A stretch of 64,000 bases of DNA from Kribbella voronezhensis (GTDB lineage Bacteria; Actinomycetota; Actinomycetes; Propionibacteriales; Kribbellaceae), in NCBI RefSeq assembly GCF_004365175.1, contig NZ_SOCE01000001.1, forward strand, positions 607,154-671,153, in the 5' to 3' direction. A model generated the notes under the pieces. It was given only the letters and a program-made list of their open reading frames with translations, was not told where the DNA came from and made no database searches. Position numbers and translations under genes: made by a program. Below, piece by piece: positions 16,439-25,309 of the stretch. How positions within the stretch are numbered: position 1 is the first letter of the stretch; each line of letters begins with the position of its first letter.

Positions 16439-17481
16439 CCGACGAGAAGCTCCCCGTAGTACCTGGTGAGCACGACAGCAGTGTGGTGGTGGCGGAGCCG
16501 ATCCCGGATCCGGGCATCGAGCCGCACGAGCCGCGGATCACCGATATCGACCCGAAGGCCGCCGACCGGGTCGAGCGCCAGGTCGCGACGCTGTTCAGTC
16601 TGGCCGGCCTGCTGGCGCTGGGTTCGTGCGTCGCGTACTTCGCGATTCCGCGCGACTCCACGCTCCAGTTCGGGCCGCTGTCCGGAAACGCGAACAACCT
16701 GGTCATCGGCCTGTGCCTCGGCCTCGCGCTGTTCATGATCGGCGCCGGTGCGATCCAGTGGGCCAAGAAGCTGATGGTCGACACCGAGATCTCCGAGGAG
16801 CGGCACGACGCGCACTCCTCGCCGGCCCAGAAGGCCGAGATCATCGAGGCCTTCCAGCTGGGCACCGCCGAGTCCGGCTTCACCCGCCGCAAGCTGATCC
16901 GCCGGTCGCTGATCGGCGCGATGGGCCTGCTCGGCCTGCCGGCCATCGTGCTGCTGCGTGACCTCGGTCCGCTGCCCGGCCGCAGCCTCTACAACACGAT
17001 CTGGGCCAAGGGCATCCGCGTCGTCAACGACGTCACCCTGCGCCCGATCAAGCCGTCCGACCTGATCGTCGGCCAGCTGGTCAACGCGGCGCCCGCGAAC
17101 CTGGCGCCGATGCAGGAGGAGAGCGCGGTCGAGTACCAGAACGCCAAGGCGAAGGCCTCGGTGATCGTGGTGCGGATCGCCCCGAACGAGATCCGGGTCC
17201 CCGCGGGCCGGGAGAACTGGGGCGTCGACGGGATCCTGTGCTACTCCAAGATCTGCACCCACGTCGGCTGCCCGATCTCGCTGTACGAGCAGCAGACCCA
17301 CCACGTGCTCTGCCCGTGCCACCAGTCGACCTTCGACCTGGCCGACGGGGCCAAGGTCGTCTTCGGCCCTGCCGCCCGCCCGCTGCCTCAGCTACCGTTG
17401 GCAGTGGACGCGGAGGGCTACCTGGTCGCGCAGAGCGGCTTCACCGAGCCGGTTGGCCCGAGCTTCTGGGAACGAGGGTGA
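16435..17481 (+). CDS. qcrA: Cytochrome bc1 complex Rieske iron-sulfur subunit
   Basis: 348 residues from GTG 16435. It has the long actinobacterial form, with three N-terminal membrane helices (LFSLAGLLALGSCVAYFAI; NLVIGLCLGLALFMIGAGAI; LIGAMGLLGLPAIVLLRDLG) before the extracytoplasmic Rieske domain. The 2Fe-2S ligands are in CTHVGC and CPCHQS. It takes electrons from menaquinol and hands them to QcrC. An RRKLIRRS-like stretch before the third helix fits the twin-arginine route used by these proteins. It overlaps qcrB by four nt. Confidence 0.95.
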   Translation: MTDEKLPVVPGEHDSSVVVAEPIPDPGIEPHEPRITDIDPKAADRVERQVATLFSLAGLLALGSCVAYFAIPRDSTLQFGPLSGNANNLVIGLCLGLALFMIGAGAIQWAKKLMVDTEISEERHDAHSSPAQKAEIIEAFQLGTAESGFTRRKLIRRSLIGAMGLLGLPAIVLLRDLGPLPGRSLYNTIWAKGIRVVNDVTLRPIKPSDLIVGQLVNAAPANLAPMQEESAVEYQNAKAKASVIVVRIAPNEIRVPAGRENWGVDGILCYSKICTHVGCPISLYEQQTHHVLCPCHQSTFDLADGAKVVFGPAARPLPQLPLAVDAEGYLVAQSGFTEPVGPSFWERG

Positions 17482-19187
17482 CGACAGTGTCCACGACGAA
17501 AGACTTCCCACCACCGGTCAAGTGGATCGATGACCGTCTCGGCATCGGCAAGATCGGCAAGAAGAACCTGCGGAAGGTCTTCCCCGACCACTGGTCGTTC
17601 ATGCTCGGTGAGATCGCGCTCTACAGCTTCATCATCCTGATCCTGACCGGCATCTTCCTGACCCTGTGGTTCAAGCCGTCGATGGGCGAGGTCGAGTACC
17701 AGGGCTCGTACAGCCTGCTCAAGGGCCTGCACATGTCCGAGGCCTACGCCTCCACGCTGGACATCACCTTCGACGTCCGCGGCGGTCTGCTGATGCGGCA
17801 GATCCACCACTGGGCGGCCGTACTGTTCGTCGCCTCGATGATGGTCCACCTGCTGCGCATCTTCTTCACCGGCGCGTTCCGCAAGCCGCGTGAGCTGAAC
17901 TGGGTGATCGGCTTCACGATGCTGTTCCTCGGCATCATCGAGGGCTTCATCGGCTACGGCCTCCCCGACGACCTGCTCTCCGGAACGGGTCTGCGCATCA
18001 CCCAGGGCATGATCCAGGCGTCGCCGGTGATCGGCACGTACCTGAGTTTCTTCATCTTCGGTGGCGAGTTCCCGGGCAACGAGTTCGTCTCCCGGTTCTT
18101 CACCATCCACGTCCTGCTCATCCCGGGCCTGATCCTGGCGCTCGTGACGGCGCACCTCTTCCTGGTCGTCTACCACAAGCACACGCAGTACCCCGGCCCC
18201 GGCCGGACCGAGAAGAACGTCGTCGGCTACCCGCTGATGCCGGTGTACATGGCCAAGGCCGGCGGCTTCTTCTTCGTCGTCTTCGGCGTCACCGCGCTGA
18301 TGGGCGCGTTGCTCCAGATCAACCCGGTGTGGCTCTACGGTCCGTACAACCCGGCCGAGGTCACCGCGGGCTCCCAGCCCGACTGGTACATGGGCTGGCT
18401 GGAGGGCTCCGTGCGCCTGATGCCGGGATTCGAGTCGCATTTCTGGGGCGTCACGCTCAGCTGGAACCTGCTGATACCGGCGCTGCTCATCCCGCCCGCG
18501 TTCGTCACCCTGGTCGCCCTGTATCCGTTCATCGAGCAGTGGATCACCGGCGACAAGCGCGAACACCACCTGCTGGACCGGCCGCGCAACATGCCGACCC
18601 GGACCGGTATCGGCGCCGCCTTCATCACCTTCTACGGCCTGCTGTGGATCGGTGGCGGCAACGACCTGATCGCGACCCACTTCGGTGTCTCGCTGAACAA
18701 CGTGACCTGGTTCCTGCGGGTGATGATCTTCCTCGGCCCGGTGTTCGCCTTCTGGGCCACCCGGCGGATCGCGATCTCGCTGCAGCGCTCCGACAACGAG
18801 CGGCTCCTGCACGGGCTCGAGTCGGGCATCATCATGCGGCTGCCGCACGGTGAGTACATCGAGAAGCACACCCCGATCTCGACGTACGAGGCGTACGAGC
18901 TCACGGCCCGCGACCGGATCCTGCCGCTCGACATCGGCCCCGAGACCGACGAGAACGGCGTACGGGCCCCGAAGCGAGCGCTGAACAAGGTGCGCGCCAG
19001 GCTCTCCCGCTTCTACTTCGCCGACTCGGTCCAGAAGCCGACCGCCGAAGACATCGCCGAAGCGCACGCCCACGGTCACGGCCACGACGACCACGAGGAA
19101 CTCGGCCACGCCGACGAGGTCCCCGGCCTCACCGGCACCGTCGAGATCGACGACGAGACAGCACGCGAACAAATCACCAAGCACTGA
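17478..19187 (+). CDS. qcrB: Cytochrome bc1 complex cytochrome b subunit
   Basis: 569 residues from the GTG overlapping the qcrA stop; a GTG nine nt later is equally possible. Two heme-b His pairs sit in IHHWAAVLFVASMMVHLLRI and in the helices containing FFTIHVLLIPG and VTAHLFLVVYHKH. The quinol-site motif reads PDWYMGWLEG in place of the usual PEWY. The C-terminal ~120 residues are a charged cytosolic extension ending in a His-rich tail (AHAHGHGHDDHEE) that could bind metal. This is the membrane core that oxidises menaquinol. It is the last gene of the operon and is followed by a strong hairpin. Confidence 0.95.
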   Translation: MTTVSTTKDFPPPVKWIDDRLGIGKIGKKNLRKVFPDHWSFMLGEIALYSFIILILTGIFLTLWFKPSMGEVEYQGSYSLLKGLHMSEAYASTLDITFDVRGGLLMRQIHHWAAVLFVASMMVHLLRIFFTGAFRKPRELNWVIGFTMLFLGIIEGFIGYGLPDDLLSGTGLRITQGMIQASPVIGTYLSFFIFGGEFPGNEFVSRFFTIHVLLIPGLILALVTAHLFLVVYHKHTQYPGPGRTEKNVVGYPLMPVYMAKAGGFFFVVFGVTALMGALLQINPVWLYGPYNPAEVTAGSQPDWYMGWLEGSVRLMPGFESHFWGVTLSWNLLIPALLIPPAFVTLVALYPFIEQWITGDKREHHLLDRPRNMPTRTGIGAAFITFYGLLWIGGGNDLIATHFGVSLNNVTWFLRVMIFLGPVFAFWATRRIAISLQRSDNERLLHGLESGIIMRLPHGEYIEKHTPISTYEAYELTARDRILPLDIGPETDENGVRAPKRALNKVRARLSRFYFADSVQKPTAEDIAEAHAHGHGHDDHEELGHADEVPGLTGTVEIDDETAREQITKH

Positions 19188-19199
19188 CGTAGCACCACG

Positions 19200-19231
19200 A
19201 AGACCCCGGCTGGAGTTCCAGCCGGGGTCTT
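19200..19231 (+). terminator. Terminator of the ctaE-qcrCAB operon
   Basis: A perfect 14-bp stem (19200-19213 with 19218-19231) with an AGTT loop lies 13 nt after the qcrB stop. It is followed by TCTCTTGT. Confidence 0.9.
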
Positions 19232-19261
19232 CTCTTGTACTGCGAGGAAAAGCCCCCACGC

Positions 19262-19815
19262 AGCCTCCTCCGTCGCCCGCTCCCGCCCACCCCAAGTCAC
19301 GGCTCCTCCGTCGCCGCTCGAACTACGTGGGCACCCCGAACGCTCCGGCCGAGCGACCTCGCCTTCATCCGGCGAACCTGCTTCCCCTCCTCCACCAGCT
19401 CCCCCACCCCGGATCGCGGCTCCTCCGTCGCCGCTCGAAGGCGGTAGTAGCCCAGTGCTCTGGCCAGTGCCTCGCCGTCGCCCGACGACCAGATCCCCAC
19501 GCGGCCTCCTGCATGTCAGCTCCCACCCACGCCACGTCGCGACTCTTCCGGCGCCGCTCGAACGCGCGACAGCACTTCAGGGGCCCAGCCGACGGACTCG
19601 CAGTCGTCTGGTGCCTCCCACTCACCCCGTCGCCGCTCGACGGCGGTAGCAGCCCGGGTGCGCCAACCGACGGACTCCCCGTCGTCCGGTCCTTCCCACC
19701 CCACTCCCCCGTCGCCGCTCAACGGCGGCAGCAGCCCGGGGGCGCCGGTCGACGGGCTCGCAGTCGTTCGGTGAACCGACCCACTCCACTTCCCCGTTGC
19801 CGCTCGGCTAACTGC
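19262..19815. repeat. Degenerate non-coding repeat array
   Basis: About 590 bp between qcrB and the ABC exporter hold no convincing gene. Degenerate units recur with the core GTCGCCGCTCGAA (near 19311, 19428, 19551, 19629, 19711 and 19796), spaced 78-123 bp. Several units are followed by GGCGGTAGCAGCCC-like and GACGGACTCGCAGTCGT-like segments. Short frames on the minus strand give echoing peptides (RAATEEPRSGVGE, RAAPEESRRGVGG) broken by stops, as in a decayed repeat. Confidence 0.6.
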
Positions 19816-19825
19816 GGGGAAGTGC

Positions 19826-21598
19826 TCAGGTGGGTTCTGGGTTCGACGGGCCTCCGTGCCAGGAGTGCCAGAGTTTGCCGTAGGTGTGGCCCGCGGTGAC
19901 CAGTTCGGTGTGGGTGCCGAGTTCGACGAGTTTGCCTGCTTCCATTACGGCGATTCTGTCGGCGTCGTGGGCTGTTTGGAGGCGGTGGGCGATGGCGATC
20001 ACCGTGCGGCCACGTAGTACCGCTGCCAGCGATTGTTCTGTGCGTCGTGCTGTTCTGGGGTCGAGTTGGGCGGTCGCCTCGTCCAGGATCAACGTGTGGG
20101 GATCGGCTAGGACGACTCGTGCCAGCGAGAGTTGCTGGGCGCCGGCGCCGTCGAGGGTGAAGTCGGTGCCGAGTTCGGTGTCCAGTCCGTGCGGTAGGTC
20201 GGCCAGCCACGGGGCTCCGACCGCGTCCAGTGCCGCGTGCAGTTCCTGGTCGGTGGCGTTCGGGCGGGCGATGAGCAGGTTGTCGCGCACAGTGTCGTGG
20301 AAGACGTGGTGATCTTGGGTGATGAGTACGACGTGCTCCCGCAGGTGGTCGGGCGGGAGGTCGGCGACCGGCGTACCGCCGATGGTCACCGAGCCGGTGT
20401 GAGGACGGTCGAGGCCGGCCAGGAGGCGGGCCAGCGTCGACTTCCCCGCACCAGAGGTGCCGACGATGGCCAGCCGTTCTCCCGGCTGCACGAGGAGATT
20501 GATGTCGCGCAGGACGTCGCGAGCACCTGTGTAGCTGTAGTACGCGTTCTCGACCTGGATCCGGTCGCCGGTGGGGCCCGCGGCAACGTCGGGCTCGGTT
20601 TCCTCAGCTGGTACGTCGGCCAGTCCTTCGACGCGAGCGTACGACGCCCCGGCGCCTTGGAGCTGTTCGATCCAGAGCATGAGTGTGTCGAGCGGACCGA
20701 CGAGTTGGCGCAGATACACCGTGGCGGTCACCACGACTCCGAGGCTGACCGAGCCATTCAGATAGAGACCGCCGCCGACAAGAAGTACTCCGGCGACCGG
20801 CAGGCCCAACGAGACTTCCGACCACGGAAACAGCACCGTTCGCAGCCACAAGGCCCCTAGGAACGCAGACCTGGCTCGAGCGATGGCGGTTTCCGTAGCC
20901 TCGGTCCGTCGGTCCTCCAACCCGAGCAACTGGACCGTACGCGCGCCTTTCGCGGTGCTGGCGACAACGTCGGCCAGCTCCGCACCAGCTGCGGCGACTG
21001 CCAGATAGGCCGGCCTCGCGCGCCGCAGATACCAGCGCACAGCCGCTCCGACGCCGATCAGGCATACCAGCCCGCAAAGCCCCAGCCGCAGGTCCAGAAC
21101 CAGCACCGCGACGATGAGGAACAAGGCGTGGACGATAGCCACGAGAACCTCGGGCACGGCCGATCGCAGGGTCAGGGCCACCCGCGAAGCATCGGTACTG
21201 CCGCGGGCGATGAGGTCGCCGGTAGGAAGTTGGTCCGCGCTTCGCGCTGGCAGTGTGAGCGTCCGCTGCAGGAACCGTTCCCGAACGCGTGCGGCGGTCC
21301 GTTCACCGAACCGGTACCCGATCTTGAGAGCCCACCACGTCAAGACTGTTTGTACGACGGTGAACACCAGCGCGCCGAATGCCAGCCGGTCCACCGTGCT
21401 GAGCACGTCACCGGAGCCGGACCTGGTTTGGATCGTGTCGATGATTCGACCCAGCAGCCACGGACCGACCAGCCCCGCCGCCGAGGCGAGCCCGTTGACG
21501 AAGATGAGCCCAGCGACCGCACTGCGGTCCGCGCGCAGATCTCGTACGGCGGCAGCACGGACCTCGGCCGGCCCTGCAACCGGCAGCTGTCTACTCAT
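19826..21598 (-). CDS. ABC exporter subunit B (membrane domain + ATPase, degenerate signature)
   Basis: 590 residues from ATG 21598, which overlaps the stop of the upstream ABC gene by eight nt. Residues ~20-300 are a six-helix exporter domain (AGLIFVNGLASAAGLVGPWL). Residues ~345-580 are the ATPase: Walker A GTSGAGKSTLARL, Walker B LILDEATAQLD, switch His IAHRL. The signature LSGGQ is replaced by LDGAGAQQLSLAR. The partner subunit has the opposite pattern, so the pair would build one working ATP site from this Walker motif and the partner's signature. Such heterodimeric exporters move drugs, lipids or peptides outward; the substrate here is unknown. Confidence 0.9.
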   Translation of the reverse strand: MSRQLPVAGPAEVRAAAVRDLRADRSAVAGLIFVNGLASAAGLVGPWLLGRIIDTIQTRSGSGDVLSTVDRLAFGALVFTVVQTVLTWWALKIGYRFGERTAARVRERFLQRTLTLPARSADQLPTGDLIARGSTDASRVALTLRSAVPEVLVAIVHALFLIVAVLVLDLRLGLCGLVCLIGVGAAVRWYLRRARPAYLAVAAAGAELADVVASTAKGARTVQLLGLEDRRTEATETAIARARSAFLGALWLRTVLFPWSEVSLGLPVAGVLLVGGGLYLNGSVSLGVVVTATVYLRQLVGPLDTLMLWIEQLQGAGASYARVEGLADVPAEETEPDVAAGPTGDRIQVENAYYSYTGARDVLRDINLLVQPGERLAIVGTSGAGKSTLARLLAGLDRPHTGSVTIGGTPVADLPPDHLREHVVLITQDHHVFHDTVRDNLLIARPNATDQELHAALDAVGAPWLADLPHGLDTELGTDFTLDGAGAQQLSLARVVLADPHTLILDEATAQLDPRTARRTEQSLAAVLRGRTVIAIAHRLQTAHDADRIAVMEAGKLVELGTHTELVTAGHTYGKLWHSWHGGPSNPEPT

Positions 21599-23353
21599 CG
21601 TCCACCTGCTCGCCATCGTTTTGAGTGCGAGTGACCAGCTCGCGGTAAGCCGAGTCGCGGCGCAGAAGGTCCGCGTGCGTGCCGACCGATGCGGCGTGAC
21701 CGTCGACCAGGAGGACGACCTCGTCAGCGCGATCGAGCACAAGTGGCGACGACGCCGTGACGACCGTGGTCATGTCGCGCCGGGCTTCGCGAAGCCGGTC
21801 GATCATGGCCGCTTCGGTGGTGGCGTCGACCGCCGAGGTCGGATCGATGGCCAGCAGGACATCGGGGGCGGCGTACACCGCCCGTGCGAGTTGGAGACGT
21901 TGCCGCTGGCCACCGGAAAGGTCACTTCCGCCGGCGGCGATCACCCCGTCCAGACCGCCGGGCAGCGCCTCTACGACGTCCTCGGCCACGGCGGTGCGCA
22001 GCGCAGTACGGATCCGGTCGTCGTCAGGCTCGAGACGTCCCGCGACGATCTCCCGCGCCGTACCGGCGAAGACCTCGGCATGGTTGTCAGCGACAACCAA
22101 CCGGCGCCTGAACTCCTCGTCGGCGACATCCGCGATCCGCACACCTGCCCAGGTCACACAGGCCTGGGAGTCGATGCTCAGGTGCCCGACCTCTCGATCG
22201 CCGCGACCGCCTCGGCCGGCTGGGCAGCTACCAGCGCGGTGAAGGTGCCGGGACGGATGATCACGCCGGAGGCTGGGTCGGCCAGCGGGCCACAGCCAGG
22301 CGGGAGCGGCACCGGATCGTGGTCGTTGTGACGCGGTACCGGCAGGTTGAGGAGATCGATGATTCGCTGACCGGCGACCCGGGCACGAGCGATGTCACCG
22401 CTGCCCTCGATGAAGAACGCCACCGGTACGGCGAGCACAGCCACGTAGCCGTAAACCGCGACGAGGTCGCCGATGCTGATGTCGCCCGCAGCAGCCATCC
22501 TCGCCGACAACCAGACGACCGCGGCCAGGAAGAGCGCCGGCAACCCGGTGGACAAGGCACCCACCCAGCTCGACGGTCCGGCGACACGGTAGCCGCGACC
22601 CACCAGTCCCTGCGACTGCCGTTCGTACCGTTCCGCCACGAACGTCTTCCCACCCAGTCCGTTGAGCACGCGGAGCCCGGCCAGTACGTCGACCAGTCGT
22701 GTCGTCAGGTGCCCTTGCTGGAACCTGTACGCCGTGCCGGTGTGCTCGATGCGTCGCAGGAACGGGCCGACAGTGACAGCGAGCAGTGGTACGCCGGCGA
22801 GGACCACTGCGGCCAGCAGCGGCGAAATGGTGAACAGCACGACGGCGACGACGGCGTACGCAACCACCGCGCCGACGCCAGGACCCGTCACGGTCAACGC
22901 TTGCGCGACGGTCTGGGCGTCAGCGATGCCGACGGTGACCACCTCGCCGGCGCTGACCCGCCGCGCCAGGGATGCACCCAGGCGGGCTGTGTGCCAGACC
23001 GTCGCCCGCACCGTCCGAAAGGACGCGTCCATTCGGATCTTGGTCATCGTGCGATGCCGGCTGATCCCTAGCAGCGCGTTGAGCACGCTGACCAGGAGCA
23101 GTACCAGAACCCAGGCGACGAGAGCGGTCGTATCGCGCGCGACGAGTCCCTCGTCCACCGCACGAGACAGCACCCACGGCGGTACTGCGAGGCCGACCGT
23201 CCAGCAGGTGCCCAACGCCGCACCTACCGCGACACGCCTCGACTGCGACCTGGTCAGCCAGAAGAGGAAGCGATAGGGGCTCGAAAGATCAGCCGCCGTG
23301 GGCGGGACCCAGGTCTCGGGCATCCGGTCCAACCACCGCCGTACAGCCGCCAT
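21591..23353 (-). pseudogene. ABC exporter subunit A, apparent single-base frameshift between membrane and ATPase parts
   Basis: Start ATG 23353, with GGAGGAG eight nt upstream. The first frame (to 22178) encodes the six-helix domain and a degenerate Walker A region (PGTFTALVAAQPAEAVAAIE). It ends in a stop just where a second frame carries on with VGHLSIDSQACVTWAGVRI. That frame contains a perfect signature LSGGQRQRLQLARA and a Walker B lacking the catalytic Glu (VLLAIDPTSAVD). One missing base near GAGAGG (about 22190) explains the break; repaired, the product is ~587 residues, normal for the family. It may be a true mutation or a sequence error. Restart at GTG 22157 could still make a separate ATPase piece of 188 residues. 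The partner gene looks intact. Confidence 0.7.
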
Positions 23354-23370
23354 CCTGCAGCTCCTCCGGT

Positions 23371-23388
23371 TTGTGATTGCATTCACAA
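23371..23388. promoter_or_regulatory. Palindromic operator at the start of the ABC exporter genes
   Basis: On the gene's strand, TTGTGAATGCAATCACAA has six-base arms and a palindromic TGCA centre, with one mismatched pair. It lies between a possible -10 box (TAGGCT, 23403-23398) and the ribosome site, so a bound repressor would block transcription. The pattern fits a GntR- or MarR-type dimer; no such gene is adjacent. Confidence 0.55.
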
Positions 23389-23439
23389 GGAGGCCTCAGC
23401 CTACCCGACCGAACGGCCGAGGAGGACCCGGGAACCACG

Positions 23440-23472
23440 ATCACCCCGAGACCGGACAGGTCTCGGGGTGAT
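23440..23472. terminator. Terminator downstream of the L,D-transpeptidase gene
   Basis: Perfect 14-bp stem (23440-23453 with 23459-23472), 5-nt loop GGACA. It starts 13 nt past the transpeptidase stop codon and separates it from the exporter genes. Confidence 0.85.
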
Positions 23473-23485
23473 GGGGTGACGAGCG

Positions 23486-24730
23486 TCAGGCGAGGGCGGA
23501 GCCGGCCTTGTAGGAGCTGTAGGACTGGTTCCAGTCGGTCCAGCCGTTGCCGGTCTCCATGTGCCGGGACGTACCGGTGACGACGACGGGGTCGCCGCGG
23601 AGGGTCTGGCCGAAGAACCACTGGGCGTCCTTGAGGCTCATGCCGACGCAGCCGTGGCTGACGTTGGCGCTCCCCTGGCTGCCGGACGACCACGGAGCGC
23701 CGTGGATGAACTCGCCGGAGCTGGTGACTCGCTGGGCCCACTGGACATTGCTGATGTTGTAGTAGTTCGGGTCACCCGGCTTGATACCGATGGTGGCCGC
23801 GTCCATCCGCTTCGTCTTGAACTTCTCCATGATGACCTTGACCCCGGAGCGGGTGGTGAAGCCGTCCTTGCCGGCCGTGATCGGGATCGTCCGGGCGAGC
23901 TTGCCGCCGATGGCAACCGTCATCACGTGCTTCGCGACGTCCACGTGGGAGACGACCGACCGGCCGATGGTGAAGCTGATCTTGCGGCTCGAGGCGCCCC
24001 AGACGTCGCCGCCGGCGTTGACGCCCCGGGTGTTGATGTCGACGGTGACCTTGGTGCCGGCCGGCCAGTAGGCCTTCGGGCGGTAGTTCACCTGCTTGGC
24101 GTTCATCCAGTGCCAAGTGCCCTCGACCGGGACCGACGTGGTCACCTTGAGGCGCTTCTCGACGGCGGCCTTGTCGGTGACCGAGCGGTTCCAGAAGATC
24201 TGGATCGGCATCGCGACGCCGACGGTCTCACCGTTCAGCGGGGCGACCGAGGCCTTCAGGCTGCTGCCCGCGGACAGCGTGGTGAAGGTGGAGTCGATCT
24301 CGATGCTCTTGCCGTCGGTACCCTGCGCCGTCCCGGACACGGTGTACGTCGCGCCGGGCTTGAGGCCTTCCGCGGACGTCCACTGGGACTTCTCGGAGTT
24401 GAGGGTGCCGGAGACCTTGTCGCCGTCGTCGTCCTTGAGGGTGACGTCCTGGATGGTGCCGGCCGTGGTGGTGACGGTGACAGGCTTGTCCGGCCGTACC
24501 GCGGAAGCGCCCTTCGCCGGGACGATCTTGATGTTCGCGGCGGCCGGGTCGTCGGCGGGCTTGCTGCTGTCGTCACCGGGAGTAGTCGAGGCGCCGGGCG
24601 TGGAGCTGCTCTGCGAGCCGGCGGGCGGCGAATCAGCCGACTTGGTGTCGCTGCAAGCCGTGCCGATCAGCAGCATCATGCATACCCCAGCCACGGCCAA
24701 GCCGTGTTTCCGCACCGTACTACTCAGCAC
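23486..24730 (-). CDS. L,D-transpeptidase lipoprotein (YkuD domain with Ig-like domains)
   Basis: 414 residues from GTG 24730, chosen for AGGGGAG six nt upstream; an ATG 18 nt earlier lies before that site. The lipoprotein signal is GLAVAGVCMMLLIGTACS, with Cys as the likely anchor although its lipobox is not ideal. A Ser/Pro/Asp linker follows, then two Ig-like domains (~60-270), then a YkuD catalytic domain with the active-site stretch HGAPWSS and SHGCVGMS (Cys nucleophile). The family forms 3-3 cross-links in peptidoglycan, as mycobacterial Ldt proteins do. Its position next to ctaF is familiar from Streptomyces. Confidence 0.92.
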   Translation of the reverse strand: MLSSTVRKHGLAVAGVCMMLLIGTACSDTKSADSPPAGSQSSSTPGASTTPGDDSSKPADDPAAANIKIVPAKGASAVRPDKPVTVTTTAGTIQDVTLKDDDGDKVSGTLNSEKSQWTSAEGLKPGATYTVSGTAQGTDGKSIEIDSTFTTLSAGSSLKASVAPLNGETVGVAMPIQIFWNRSVTDKAAVEKRLKVTTSVPVEGTWHWMNAKQVNYRPKAYWPAGTKVTVDINTRGVNAGGDVWGASSRKISFTIGRSVVSHVDVAKHVMTVAIGGKLARTIPITAGKDGFTTRSGVKVIMEKFKTKRMDAATIGIKPGDPNYYNISNVQWAQRVTSSGEFIHGAPWSSGSQGSANVSHGCVGMSLKDAQWFFGQTLRGDPVVVTGTSRHMETGNGWTDWNQSYSSYKAGSALA

Positions 24731-24913
24731 CCTGAACTCCCCTGTCAACGAAATTCCCGCCGGGCAAGGGTAGCTTGCCCAGCGGTCCTACCCACGCACT
24801 GCACGTCACCAGCACGGCGAGGCCCCCACGGCCCGCTGTACTGGTGACGTTGTGCAGAACGGTTTGGTTCGGTTTTCTATGAAATTGCCGCGGCCGGCTC
24901 GCCGGCGGGACGC

Positions 24914-25309
24914 TCAGTGAGCGTGGTCGCCGCGGTAGTACTCGAAGATGAAGCCCGACAGCGTGACGATGCCGAAACCGCAGCCGACGATGAACAGCCA
25001 CCAGCCGAACACGATGCCGAGGACGACGACCGCCAGCGTGCCGGCGCACCACAGGGGCCACCACGAGTACGGCGGGAAGAAGCCGAGCTCGCCGGCGCCT
25101 TCCACGATCTCGGCTTCCTTGCGGTCCTCCGGCCGGGCGTCCATCCGGCGCCCGGTCACGCTGAGGTAGAACGCCACCAGCAGGGAGAGGAAGAACGTCA
25201 TCACCAAGGCGGTGGTGCCGGTCGGGTCCTCCGACATGAGCCAGTAGATCGGCGTGACGATGAGGACGAACACCGTCAGGATGCCGAAGACCCAGGCCTC
25301 AGCCTTCAT
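24914..25309 (-). CDS. ctaF: Cytochrome c oxidase subunit IV (actinobacterial type)
   Basis: 131 residues, four membrane helices ([77 protein letters not shown]). This small subunit is specific to actinobacterial aa3 oxidases and lies beside the catalytic core. It overlaps ctaD by four nt (ATGA) and is the last gene of ctaC-ctaD-ctaF. Confidence 0.92.
   Translation of the reverse strand: MKAEAWVFGILTVFVLIVTPIYWLMSEDPTGTTALVMTFFLSLLVAFYLSVTGRRMDARPEDRKEAEIVEGAGELGFFPPYSWWPLWCAGTLAVVVLGIVFGWWLFIVGCGFGIVTLSGFIFEYYRGDHAH

Noticed and set aside
22178-22200. Programmed -1 frameshifting in the ABC exporter gene
   Set aside because: No slippery heptamer of the X-XXY-YYZ kind is present at the frame junction; a missing base or sequence error is simpler.
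24731-24913. A terminator or small gene between ctaF and the L,D-transpeptidase
   Set aside because: Only a 6-bp GCCGGC-TC-GCCGGC stem was found; this is weak in GC-rich DNA and no frame looked coding.
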